From contig QQUJ01000030.1 of NCBI GenBank assembly GCA_008501635.1, positions 203,329 through 267,328 of the forward strand: DNA of 64,000 bases, read 5' to 3'. This stretch comes from Pseudomonadota bacterium (GTDB lineage: Bacteria; Pseudomonadota; Gammaproteobacteria; QQUJ01). A model generated the notes under the pieces. The model saw only the letters and a program-made list of their open reading frames with translations, ran no database searches and had not been told where the DNA came from. The translations under genes and the position numbers were made by a program. Shown piece by piece: positions 52,901 to 60,796 of the stretch; position 1 is the first letter of the stretch; every line of letters starts with the position of its first letter.

Positions 52901-54964
52901 GTGACGAACATGCCGGCTGATATCAGCGAACACCGACAACGCGAGATACTCGCCAACACCCTCGATTACCTGCCGGTCGGCATCACCATCTACGACAGTG
53001 ACCTGCGGCTGGTGGTCAGCAATCGCAAACTCGGCGAACTGCTCGATCTGCCCCCTGACCTGAACCGTCCCGGAACGTCGTTGGAGAGCATCGTCCGCTT
53101 TGCCGCCCAACGCGGCGACTACGGAGCCGGTGACGTGGAAGTGCTGGTGCGCCAGCGCCTGGATTTGACCCACCGGGCCGAGTACCACCGAATCGAGCGC
53201 GAGGTCTCGGGGAGGACCATCGAAATCCATGGCAATCCGCTGCCCGACGGCGGATTCATCACCATCTACTCCGATGTCAGCGAGCTGCGCGCAGCCGAGC
53301 GCACCAGCCGCGAGAACGAGCAGCGCTTTCGCCAGCTGCTCGACCTGGCGCCCATCCTGATCTGCGTCCACTCGGGCGGGGTCATTCAATTCATGAATCC
53401 GGCCGGTGCGCGCCTGCTGGGTGACGAAGATCCCGAGCACTGGATCGGGCGCGCCGTCCTCGACATGGTGGCACCCCAGGACAAAGAGATCGTCTGGTCG
53501 CGCCTGCAACAGCTCGACCACAAGGGCGAGACCCTGCCGATGATGGAGCAGCACTATCAGCGCCGCGACGGCTCCATCGTGGATGTTGCCGTTTCCGCAG
53601 CCCTGTTTCGCGTCAACGGACGGATGACCTTCATCACTGTCGCGCGCGACATCACCGAACTCAAACGCATCGAACGCCAGCTGCGCGCCAGCGAGGCGCG
53701 ATTCCGCGATTTTGCCGCCGCCGCCTCCGACTGGTTCTGGGAGACTGACGAGCAACATCGCCTGACGTTTCTCTCGGAGCGCGGCTACGAGATCATCGGT
53801 CGACCGCAGAGTCAGGTATTGGGCAAGACCCGCCATGAGCTCACCGGCGCCGAAGAGCTGCACCAGAATCCCGACAAATGGCGCAGGCATCGCGACACGT
53901 TGGAATCCCACCAGCCCTTCCGCGGCTTTGAGTACCCGATTCAATCGGCCGGCGGAAAGCGCGCGATGATCTCCGTCAGCGGCACCCCGCATTTCGCCGA
54001 GGATGGCCGGTTTCTGGGGTACCGCGGTGTCGGCACCAACACCACCGCCCTGCACGAGGCCCAGACCCGGCTGCGCGACAGCGAACGTCAGCTGCGCACC
54101 ATCCTGCAGGCCAGCCCGGTCGGTGTCGGCGTCGCCGATCTCGACAGTGGCAAGATCCGTTTCGCCAACGCCCGCTTCGGGCAACTGACCGGCCTTGGCG
54201 CCATGGAGGTCACCCAGCGCACGCTCGGCGAGCTCGTGGCGGAAAACGAAGACCGGGATACGCTGCAGGAGTTTCTGGACAACGACGGCGAGGTCATCGA
54301 CTACGAGATCGAGCTGGTCCACGCCTCGGGTTCCACCTTCTGGGCTCTGATCACGATACGCACCATGCCGTTTGAGGAGGAGAGCGCGCTCTTCATCTGG
54401 ATCTACGACATTTCGGAGCAGACCCGCACCCGCGAAAAGCTCGCCATGTTGGCTCATCTGGACGATCTCACCGGCCTGGCCAACCGGCGTGCTTTCCACG
54501 ACGAACTGCGTCGCCAGCTCGCGCACGCCCGTCGTACCCAGCAGCCCATGGCGGTGCTGTATCTGGATCTCGATGGCTTCAAGTCGATCAACGACAATCT
54601 TGGCCACGAGGCCGGCGACCAGGTCTTGCGTGAGGTCGGGAAGCGACTGCGTCTGGCGCTGCGTGAAGGCGACCTCGTGGCGCGCGTCGGGGGCGATGAA
54701 TTCGCCACGCTGCTGTGCGGCAATCTCCAAAGCAGCACCGCGGAAACCGTGGCGAGCAAGCTCATCGAGGCCGTGTCGGGGAGCTACCAGGTCGGCACGT
54801 CCAGCGCCCGCCTCGGGGCCAGTGTCGGTATCGCCCACAACGACATCAGCAACGAGGATGCCGATACCTTCATCAACCGCGCCGATCAGGCCATGTACAC
54901 CGCCAAACGCAGCGGCAAGGGCCGCTACGCCCTGTGGTCACCGGATCTGCCAGCACCGCCGTGA
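52901..54964 (+). CDS. multi-PAS diguanylate cyclase
   Basis: Makes cyclic di-GMP. A 687-residue soluble protein with four PAS-like domains (about 18-130, 140-255, 260-385 and 390-510) and a C-terminal GGDEF domain (about 520-680). The active site GGDEF is at 597-601, preceded by an RxxD inhibitory site (REGD, five residues before). No membrane helix is seen, so sensing is cytosolic; there is no obvious haem or flavin signature. The GTG at 52901 is used; an ATG three codons later is an alternative. Confidence 0.92.
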   Translation: MTNMPADISEHRQREILANTLDYLPVGITIYDSDLRLVVSNRKLGELLDLPPDLNRPGTSLESIVRFAAQRGDYGAGDVEVLVRQRLDLTHRAEYHRIEREVSGRTIEIHGNPLPDGGFITIYSDVSELRAAERTSRENEQRFRQLLDLAPILICVHSGGVIQFMNPAGARLLGDEDPEHWIGRAVLDMVAPQDKEIVWSRLQQLDHKGETLPMMEQHYQRRDGSIVDVAVSAALFRVNGRMTFITVARDITELKRIERQLRASEARFRDFAAAASDWFWETDEQHRLTFLSERGYEIIGRPQSQVLGKTRHELTGAEELHQNPDKWRRHRDTLESHQPFRGFEYPIQSAGGKRAMISVSGTPHFAEDGRFLGYRGVGTNTTALHEAQTRLRDSERQLRTILQASPVGVGVADLDSGKIRFANARFGQLTGLGAMEVTQRTLGELVAENEDRDTLQEFLDNDGEVIDYEIELVHASGSTFWALITIRTMPFEEESALFIWIYDISEQTRTREKLAMLAHLDDLTGLANRRAFHDELRRQLAHARRTQQPMAVLYLDLDGFKSINDNLGHEAGDQVLREVGKRLRLALREGDLVARVGGDEFATLLCGNLQSSTAETVASKLIEAVSGSYQVGTSSARLGASVGIAHNDISNEDADTFINRADQAMYTAKRSGKGRYALWSPDLPAPP

Positions 54965-55134
54965 TTTGCAGTCCTGATCGAAACGCTGCGTCACGCTATC
55001 GAATGTGATGCTTTTGCGCGCAGCGCCTCGATCGACAACTCCGATGCATGGCTCTGCCCAGCGCTCCAGGCGGCTACACGGTCAGGTAAAGGCCACTATC
55101 GAATGCACGTTGCAGCGGATTTGACACTGCCAAA

Positions 55135-55159
55135 CCAGGTCCTGTTAACAGGCCCCTGG
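55135..55159. terminator. palindromic hairpin between convergent genes
   Basis: CCTGTTAACAGG (55141-55152) is a perfect 12-bp palindrome, flanked by CCAGG and CCTGG that extend it imperfectly to 25 bp. It lies 10 bp beyond the rhodanese stop (minus) and 170 bp beyond the diguanylate cyclase stop (plus). It could be a bidirectional terminator, but there is no T tract. Confidence 0.35.
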
Positions 55160-55169
55160 GTACGCTCGG

Positions 55170-56081
55170 CTAGCAACTCACGCACCCGGGACCTCCGGCC
55201 GTCATCCCCCTTTGCAGGGGCGCGGCGGCATCCCTGGCATACTCCAGCATCGAACCGTCGTAGAGCTTCAGATTCTCGTATCCAAGCGACCGCAGCGTGA
55301 GGTAGGCTTGCGCGGCACGGTGCCCCGTGCGGCAGTACAGGACGACAGGCTGCGCGCTGTCGCTGACGCCAAGTGCGCGCAGGCTCTCCTGCAACGGCCC
55401 CGCTTCAAGGCGTTGAAAACGTCCGTCGAAGGCTACCGTCGCGTCCCAGGGCCACCAGCGCGCGCCGGGAATATGACCACCGCGCGGATCGCGCGGGTCA
55501 CCACTGTACTCCTCACGGGTGCGCACATCCAGGAGCATGGCGTTGCCCTCGGCGGCAACGGTCTTCAGCGCCTCATGGGCGATGTCATTGTCGCGCCCCT
55601 GTCCCGCAACCGGCTGGTATGGTTGCGGTGTCGGTCGGACCCACCGGTTTTCCACCTTGCGCCCCTCGAGGATCCACTTCACCAATCCTCCGTCGAGGAC
55701 CGAAACCGCCGCGTGGCCGATGCGCTCCAGTTCCCAGAACAGCCGTCCGGCGTTGAGGCCCCCTGCATCGTCGTAGATCACAACATGGTGATCGCGCCGG
55801 ATTCCCAGCTCACCCAACAGGCGGAGCAACTGCGCATCCTCGATCCGCAGGACGACTCCGTCGCGGCGCCGTTGCACGAGGGCATCGTAGTGCAGTTGTA
55901 CCGCGCCCGGGAGGTGAAAACGCTGGTACTGCATCGGGTCACCCGTCATATCCACTACGACAACGCCGCTGTCACCTGTCCGCGACGCGAGCCATTCGGT
56001 ATCCACCAGCACGGGAGCGGCCTGCGCGTAGCTGCCGATCAGCGCGCACCAACCCATCAACACCGGTATCCATCGTTTCAT
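55170..56081 (-). CDS. periplasmic two-domain rhodanese (sulfurtransferase)
   Basis: A 303-residue protein with a signal peptide (MKRWIPVLMGWCALIGSYAQA), so exported. Two rhodanese domains: an N-terminal one (about 23-140) without a catalytic cysteine, and a C-terminal one (about 165-285) with Cys250 in VVLYCRTGHRAAQ. Likely moves sulfane sulfur between thiosulfate or persulfides and an acceptor. The ATG at 56081 has GGGAG 9 bp upstream; another ATG at 56087 abuts the preceding stop. Confidence 0.9.
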   Translation of the reverse strand: MKRWIPVLMGWCALIGSYAQAAPVLVDTEWLASRTGDSGVVVVDMTGDPMQYQRFHLPGAVQLHYDALVQRRRDGVVLRIEDAQLLRLLGELGIRRDHHVVIYDDAGGLNAGRLFWELERIGHAAVSVLDGGLVKWILEGRKVENRWVRPTPQPYQPVAGQGRDNDIAHEALKTVAAEGNAMLLDVRTREEYSGDPRDPRGGHIPGARWWPWDATVAFDGRFQRLEAGPLQESLRALGVSDSAQPVVLYCRTGHRAAQAYLTLRSLGYENLKLYDGSMLEYARDAAAPLQRGMTAGGPGCVSC

Positions 56082-56087
56082 CGTCAT

Positions 56088-56873
56088 TCACTCCCAGCCA
56101 AACGCGGTCATCGCCAACACGCCGTACTCGATCACCCGATGCAGCACGCGACCGCGTCCGCCCTGCGCCGCACCCATCGGTACGAACAGCGGCAGCAGAT
56201 GCTCGGGCGTCGGGTGATTGCGCTTCGCCTCCGGTCCTAGCTGTTCGTACGCCACCAGCGACGCGGTATCGCCCGCTTCGACGTGTGCCACCAGCCAGTC
56301 GTCGAACACCTGCGCATACCCCTGCGGCGCGGCTTCGCGGCGCTGCCCCCAAAAGGCGCGCAGATCGTGCGTCGCACCGCCGCTGCCGAGAATCATGACG
56401 CCTTCGTCACGCAGCGGGGCAAGCAACCCGCCGAGCCGGAAGTGGTGCGCGGCGGGCAGATGCGGCTGCACCGCCATCGACACCACCGGGATCTGCGCGT
56501 CGGGAAACATCAGCATCAGCGGCACCCAGACCCCATGGTCGAAGCCGCGCCGGGCATCGACCTGCACCACGCCGTGCAGCGGTTTCAATAAGACCGCGGC
56601 GCGTGCCGCAAGTTGCGCGTCGCCGCGCGCCGGGTACTCGAGATCGTAGAGCGGTGCGGGAAAACCACCAAAATCATGAATCGTCTGCGGGTAGGGATTG
56701 GCACTCAGACTCACAGGTGACGTTTCCCAATGCGCCGATACACACAGGATCGCCGCGGGAGGCGGCAGCGATGCGCCGAGTTCGCGGAGAAACCGAGCGG
56801 TCGCTCCGTGCTCCAGAGCCAAAGTTGGCGCACCGTGGGAGATGAACAGGGCCGGTTGGCGTAAGGTGCTCAT
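56088..56873 (-). CDS. ygiD: LigB/DODA-type extradiol dioxygenase
   Basis: A 261-residue class III extradiol ring-cleavage dioxygenase related to E. coli YgiD (4,5-DOPA dioxygenase type). Metal-site residues lie in LFISHGAPTLALEHG, SAHWETSPVSLS and IHDFGGFPAPLY; FDHGVWVPL and GSGGATHDL are family motifs. The substrate is unknown. Start choice: ATG 56873 or 56879; longer forms run into an intergenic repeat. Its stop abuts the rhodanese gene. Confidence 0.88.
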   Translation of the reverse strand: MSTLRQPALFISHGAPTLALEHGATARFLRELGASLPPPAAILCVSAHWETSPVSLSANPYPQTIHDFGGFPAPLYDLEYPARGDAQLAARAAVLLKPLHGVVQVDARRGFDHGVWVPLMLMFPDAQIPVVSMAVQPHLPAAHHFRLGGLLAPLRDEGVMILGSGGATHDLRAFWGQRREAAPQGYAQVFDDWLVAHVEAGDTASLVAYEQLGPEAKRNHPTPEHLLPLFVPMGAAQGGRGRVLHRVIEYGVLAMTAFGWE

Positions 56874-56882
56874 GGTCATGAG

Positions 56883-56920
56883 TCTAGAACCTATCTCAGA
56901 ATCCCGCGCGACCTGTGCCG
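56883..56920. repeat. dispersed intergenic repeat, copy A
   Basis: Begins TCTAGAACCTATCTC, then resembles copy B at 62780-62817: by eye 31 of 38 positions are identical on the same strand. It lies directly upstream of the dioxygenase gene, in the divergent space before the GNAT gene. Confidence 0.6.
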
Positions 56921-57062
56921 GTCGCTCGCGGTTCGAGCGCCAGGCGCGGCGAGCGTGGTTGGGGCCCGGTGAGCCACGAATCCTCATCAATTTTGCGCAG
57001 CCGGCTCGTATAATGACCCCACGACTTCAACCCCACCGGCGTTTGCAGGAAATCCAACCAAC

Positions 57063-57512
57063 ATGAGCCAGGAACCCACGGATCTGGACACTCCCGAGTT
57101 GCAAACCGATATCGTCGCGTTCGACCGGGAGCGGGAAACGCTCTACGCCATTCGTCAACGTGTGTTTGTCGAGGAACAGGGCGTGCCTGAGGCCATCGAG
57201 CACGACGCGCTCGATCCCAGCTGCATCCACGTCCTGGCCCGCTGGCAGGGCGCACCTGTCGGCACCGGGCGCCTCACCCCCAACGGGCGTATCGGGCGCA
57301 TGGCGGTACTGCCCGATCACCGCCGTTTCGGGATCGGCTCGGCGCTACTCGAACGGCTTCTCGACGCGGCGCGCGAGCGCGGCTTCAAAGAGATCGTGCT
57401 GGCCGCGCAGGTCTCCGCCATCACCTTCTACGAGCGCTTCGGTTTCAAAGCTGAGGGCGTGGTCTTCGAAGAGGCCGGTATTGATCACCTGATGATGCGG
57501 CGCACGTTGTAG
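57063..57512 (+). CDS. GNAT-family N-acetyltransferase
   Basis: A 149-residue GNAT protein (ElaA/YjdJ-like) with AIRQRVFVEEQGVPEAIEHD at the N-terminus, the acetyl-CoA loop RMAVLPDHRRFGIGSALLE and AITFYERFGFKAEG. Acyl acceptor unknown. It lies alone on the plus strand ahead of arsR. Confidence 0.9.
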   Translation: MSQEPTDLDTPELQTDIVAFDRERETLYAIRQRVFVEEQGVPEAIEHDALDPSCIHVLARWQGAPVGTGRLTPNGRIGRMAVLPDHRRFGIGSALLERLLDAARERGFKEIVLAAQVSAITFYERFGFKAEGVVFEEAGIDHLMMRRTL

Positions 57513-57541
57513 CGCCGGCAGACCCGCCCTCCCCCTGCCAT

Positions 57542-57589
57542 TTGCCTGACCGTTCGACCCAGGTTATATTACCTAAACCATATATATGG
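57542..57589 (+). promoter_or_regulatory. arsR promoter with palindromic candidate operator
   Basis: TTGCCT (57542-57547), 17-bp spacer, TATATT (57565-57570). Eight bases on is a perfect 12-bp palindrome CCATATATATGG (57578-57589), 10 bp before the arsR ATG and covering the expected transcription start. ArsR-type repressors bind such AT-rich inverted repeats, so autoregulation is likely. Confidence 0.6.
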
Positions 57590-57599
57590 ATACACGCAT

Positions 57600-57947
57600 A
57601 TGCTTCCCGAACTTTTCTTCAAGGCGCTGGCCGACTCGACACGCATGCGTGCCCTGGCCCTGATCGCCGACGCCGGGGAACTTTGTGTCTGCGAGCTGAC
57701 CCATTCCCTCGAGGTGAGCCAGCCCAAGATCTCGCGCCACCTGGCACAGCTGCGCGAGGCCAATGTCGTGCAGGACCGGCGCGCGGGGCTCTGGATCTAC
57801 TACTCGCTCCACCCCGAACTTCCCGCCTGGGCGCGCGCGGCACTGACCTCCACGCTCCAGGGTATAGGCGAGCAATCGCCCTTTGCGGCCGACCGGCTGC
57901 GGCTGCAGCGGATGACCGATCGGCCGCGCACCGCACGCTGCGCCTGA
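57600..57947 (+). CDS. arsR: ArsR-family arsenite-responsive repressor
   Basis: A 115-residue winged-helix repressor. The metal loop ELCVCELTHSL has Cys29 and Cys31, then the recognition helix SQPKISRHLAQLREA. The third cysteine of E. coli ArsR (at position +5 from the first) is replaced by threonine, so arsenite binding may use two cysteines or one elsewhere (Cys114). It precedes acr3 by 28 bp and presumably represses the cluster. Confidence 0.93.
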   Translation: MLPELFFKALADSTRMRALALIADAGELCVCELTHSLEVSQPKISRHLAQLREANVVQDRRAGLWIYYSLHPELPAWARAALTSTLQGIGEQSPFAADRLRLQRMTDRPRTARCA

Positions 57948-57975
57948 TCGGCCACGACCGAAGGAGAACGAACAC

Positions 57976-59106
57976 GTGAGCATTGGTTGTGAAACCGCCG
58001 CCAAGCAGGCGAGCGGCGCCCCCATGGGAATCTTCGAGCGCTACCTGACCGTCTGGGTGCTGCTCTGCATCGTGGCGGGCATTGCGCTCGGTCGGATATT
58101 CCCGCCCCTGTTCCAGAATCTCGGGCGCCTGGAGATTGCGCAGATCAACCTGCCGGTCGCAGTGCTGATCTGGCTGATGATCATCCCCATGCTGCTGAAG
58201 ATCGACCTGCGCGCGCTGGGCGGCGTGCGCCGCCACTGGCGCGGCGTGGGCGTCACGCTGTTCGTCAACTGGGGGGTAAAACCCTTTTCCATGGCCCTGC
58301 TCGGCTGGTTCTTCATCGGCTGGCTGTTCCGGCCCTGGCTGCCGGCCGAACAGATCGACAGCTACATCGCCGGGTTGATCATCCTCGCCGCCGCGCCCTG
58401 CACCGCCATGGTCTTCGTCTGGAGTCACCTGATGCGCGGCGAACCCCACTACACGCTGTCGCAGGTCGCGCTCAACGACGTGATCATGATCTTCGCCTTC
58501 GCGCCCATCGTCGGCGTCTTGCTGGGAATTTCGGCCATCACCGTGCCGTGGGATACGCTGTTGCTCTCGGTACTGCTCTACATCGTGGTGCCGCTGCTGT
58601 TCGCCCACTTCTGGCGCGGCTGGCTGCTCGCCAGTGGCGGACAGCAGCGGCTCGACCGGATGATCCAGCGCCTGCAGCCCTTCTCGCTCGCTGCACTGCT
58701 CGCCACACTGGTGCTGCTGTTCGGCTTTCAGGGCGAACAGATCATCGCCCAGCCGTTGATCATCGCGCTGCTCGCGGTGCCGATCCTGATCCAGGTGTTT
58801 TTCAATTCGGGGCTCGCCTATCTGCTCAATCGCGCGGTGCGCTCGCCGCACTGTGTCGCCGGCCCCTCGGCGCTGATCGGCGCCAGCAATTTCTTTGAAC
58901 TCGCCGTAGCGACCGCCATCGCCTTGTTTGGATTCGAGTCCGGGGCAGCGCTGGCCACGGTGGTGGGTGTGCTGATCGAGGTGCCGGTGATGCTGGTGGC
59001 GGTAAAGGTGGTCAATAATTCGCGCCGCTGGTACGAGCGGCGTGAAGGTATTGTACCGGACGAAGAGTGCTGCCCCCCGACGGCGCAACTCGATCACGGT
59101 TCTTGA
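57976..59106 (+). CDS. acr3: arsenite efflux transporter ACR3
   Basis: A 376-residue inner-membrane arsenite exporter with ten hydrophobic helices. The essential cysteine is Cys142 in APCTAMVFVWSHLMRG, a diagnostic ACR3 motif, followed by QVALNDVIMIF. GTG start at 57976. The C-terminal tail has a CC pair (EECCPP). No arsenate reductase gene is next to it. Confidence 0.95.
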   Translation: MSIGCETAAKQASGAPMGIFERYLTVWVLLCIVAGIALGRIFPPLFQNLGRLEIAQINLPVAVLIWLMIIPMLLKIDLRALGGVRRHWRGVGVTLFVNWGVKPFSMALLGWFFIGWLFRPWLPAEQIDSYIAGLIILAAAPCTAMVFVWSHLMRGEPHYTLSQVALNDVIMIFAFAPIVGVLLGISAITVPWDTLLLSVLLYIVVPLLFAHFWRGWLLASGGQQRLDRMIQRLQPFSLAALLATLVLLFGFQGEQIIAQPLIIALLAVPILIQVFFNSGLAYLLNRAVRSPHCVAGPSALIGASNFFELAVATAIALFGFESGAALATVVGVLIEVPVMLVAVKVVNNSRRWYERREGIVPDEECCPPTAQLDHGS

Positions 59107-59133
59107 GGTGGGCAGGTCGAGGGACGTAACACG

Positions 59134-59295
59134 ATGACCACGCACGGCGGTGCTCCTCCTGCCGTCCGGACTGGCGAGCGCGAAAGCGCAATTCTCCTTG
59201 ATACGGCATGGCTAGAGGAGCGTATGGACGATCCCCTGCGCATCATCGTGGAGGTTCGCCTGGTTCAGCCTTGCAACCAGGAGTATGCGCTCTGA
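59134..59295 (+). CDS. 53-residue ORF resembling the start of a rhodanese
   Basis: Reads MTTHGGAPPAVRTGERESAI, then LLDTAWLEERMDDPLRIIVE. The second stretch resembles the opening strand of rhodanese domains, such as VDTEWLASR in the rhodanese of this window. The frame then ends VRLVQPCNQEYAL. Its TGA stop overlaps the ATG of the permease gene (TGATG), suggesting translational coupling. It may be a truncated sulfurtransferase gene, or a functional short leader; too short to be certain. Confidence 0.4.
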   Translation: MTTHGGAPPAVRTGERESAILLDTAWLEERMDDPLRIIVEVRLVQPCNQEYAL

Positions 59296-60251
59296 TGTTC
59301 GATGCACTGGCCAATCTGATCGCCTACCAGCTGCTGGGGCTCGATCCGTCCAGCAGGTTGGGTGCGGCTCTTCATTTTTTTGTCATGGATACGACGAAAA
59401 TATTTGTTCTGCTGATTCTGATCGTCTACGCGATGGGGTTGCTACGCGCCATGCTGTCGCCCGAGCGTGTGCGTGATTACGTGCGCGGGAAACCGAAGTG
59501 GCTGGCCCGCACCAGCGCCATCACATTGGGTGCAATGACCCCGTTCTGTTCCTGCTCCTCGGTCCCGCTGTTCATCGGTTTCGTGGAGGCCGGCATTCCC
59601 TTGGGCGTGACCTTCTCGTTTCTAATCGCCAGCCCCATGATCAATGAGGTAGCGGCGGTGATCCTGGTGGGAATATTGGGCTGGAAGCTGGCCGCGCTCT
59701 ATGTCGTCGCGGGTCTGACTGTCGCCTACGCGGGGGGTGCGGTCATCGAGCGCTTCCGGCCCGAGCGTTGGGTGGAGGGTTACGTCTGGAAGATCCAGAT
59801 GGGGGAGTTGAACGTCGCCGCGCCCGATACATCGCTCGCCGGCCGCCATCGCTACGCGGTCGCCCAGGTTCGCGAAATCGTCGGGCGCATCTGGAAGTGG
59901 GTATTGCTGGGAATCGGCGTCGGTGCCCTCTTCCATGGCTACATCCCGGAATCATGGGTGGTGGAGCATCTGGGTGGCACCGGCAACTGGTTGGCGGTGC
60001 CGGGGGCGGTACTGCTGGGGGTTCCCCTCTATTCCAACGCCACCGGCGTTATCCCCGTCGCCGAGGCGATGCTGGCCAAGGGTGTCGCAATGGGCACCAC
60101 TCTGGCCTTCATGATGAGTATCGCCGCGCTGTCACTGCCCGAGATGCTGATTCTGCGCAAGGTGATCCACTGGCGGGGGCTTGCCCTGTTCGCGGGCGTA
60201 TTGGCCATTGCGATTACGCTGGTGGGTTGGGGTTTCAATTTACTGGCTTGA
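59295..60251 (+). CDS. predicted permease (PF03773, ArsP-like)
   Basis: A 318-residue inner-membrane permease with about eight to ten helices. The conserved MTPFCSCSSVPLF (FCSCS at 84-88) and a second half-repeat PGAVLLGVPLYSNATGVIPV define the family; ArsP members export trivalent organoarsenicals, others are uncharacterised. The ATG at 59295 has AGGAG 11 bp upstream. It pairs with the CxxC protein 9 bp downstream, a common association. Confidence 0.88.
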   Translation: MFDALANLIAYQLLGLDPSSRLGAALHFFVMDTTKIFVLLILIVYAMGLLRAMLSPERVRDYVRGKPKWLARTSAITLGAMTPFCSCSSVPLFIGFVEAGIPLGVTFSFLIASPMINEVAAVILVGILGWKLAALYVVAGLTVAYAGGAVIERFRPERWVEGYVWKIQMGELNVAAPDTSLAGRHRYAVAQVREIVGRIWKWVLLGIGVGALFHGYIPESWVVEHLGGTGNWLAVPGAVLLGVPLYSNATGVIPVAEAMLAKGVAMGTTLAFMMSIAALSLPEMLILRKVIHWRGLALFAGVLAIAITLVGWGFNLLA

Positions 60252-60260
60252 GGAAAAACG

Positions 60261-60491
60261 ATGAAACGGATCAAAGTACTGGGCAGCGGTTGCGCCAATT
60301 GCATCACCACGGCGCGCCTGGTCGAAGAGGCAGCCAAGGCGAAGGGCGTAGAGATCAAACTCGAGAAGATCGAGGATGTCGCCGAGATAATGCGCTATGG
60401 CGTCATGTCGACCCCTGCCGTGGTCGTAGACGACAAGGTTGTGCATGCGGGTAGTGTCCCAGCCAGAGAAACCGTCAGCAGCTGGTTTTGA
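60261..60491 (+). CDS. small redox-active disulfide (thioredoxin-like) protein
   Basis: A 76-residue thioredoxin-fold protein of the redox-active disulfide protein 2 type. The CxxC is Cys11-Cys14 (GSGCANCITT), and the cis-proline is in MSTPAVVVDDKVVHAG. Cytosolic, no signal. Likely reduces or delivers metal/thiol groups for the permease encoded upstream; that link is inferred from gene order. Confidence 0.9.
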   Translation: MKRIKVLGSGCANCITTARLVEEAAKAKGVEIKLEKIEDVAEIMRYGVMSTPAVVVDDKVVHAGSVPARETVSSWF

Positions 60492-60540
60492 TGTCCATCT
60501 GTCCGGGCATGCTGCCCACCACCTGATCAACACCTGTGTC

Positions 60541-60796
60541 GTAGTCCTTCGATGAGGTTAAATACCTGGTGCGGGGCGAACAATCAGGCATTCCCGGTTT
60601 CGCGGGCGAACACTGGTTTGCCTGGGACGCAAGGGTGACCTCGCGCCTCGAGTATCGATACGCCTTCGACGATGCTCTCGATGGCGCCCAGGTGGAGCCC
60701 TGTCTCGGGACGCGACATCCAGCGCGGCTCCATCGCCCAGGTGTTGAAGCGAGTGCGGGGTATTGCGAATCTGTTATGAAAAGCCTGAATCCATGA
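60541..60796 (+). other. open frame in the gap before the CDF gene, possible remnant
   Basis: Between the disulfide-protein gene and the cation exporter (60492-60792) there is an open frame after a TAG at about 60538, reading through GEHWFAWDARVTSRLEYRYA and ending MKSLNP. Its TGA overlaps the exporter ATG (ATGA). It could start at GTG 60569. I recognise no family and see no convincing ribosome site. Either a gene remnant or chance. Confidence 0.25.

Noticed and set aside
52829..54838. Very long open frame on the minus strand, opposite the diguanylate cyclase
   Set aside because: It is the antisense of a clear multi-PAS GGDEF gene in GC-rich DNA; its composition is not that of a real protein and no domain is visible.
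57619..59145. 508-codon minus-strand frame rich in Gln, His and Asp across arsR-acr3
   Set aside because: Antisense shadow of arsR and acr3; low-complexity composition typical of a GC-rich complementary frame.
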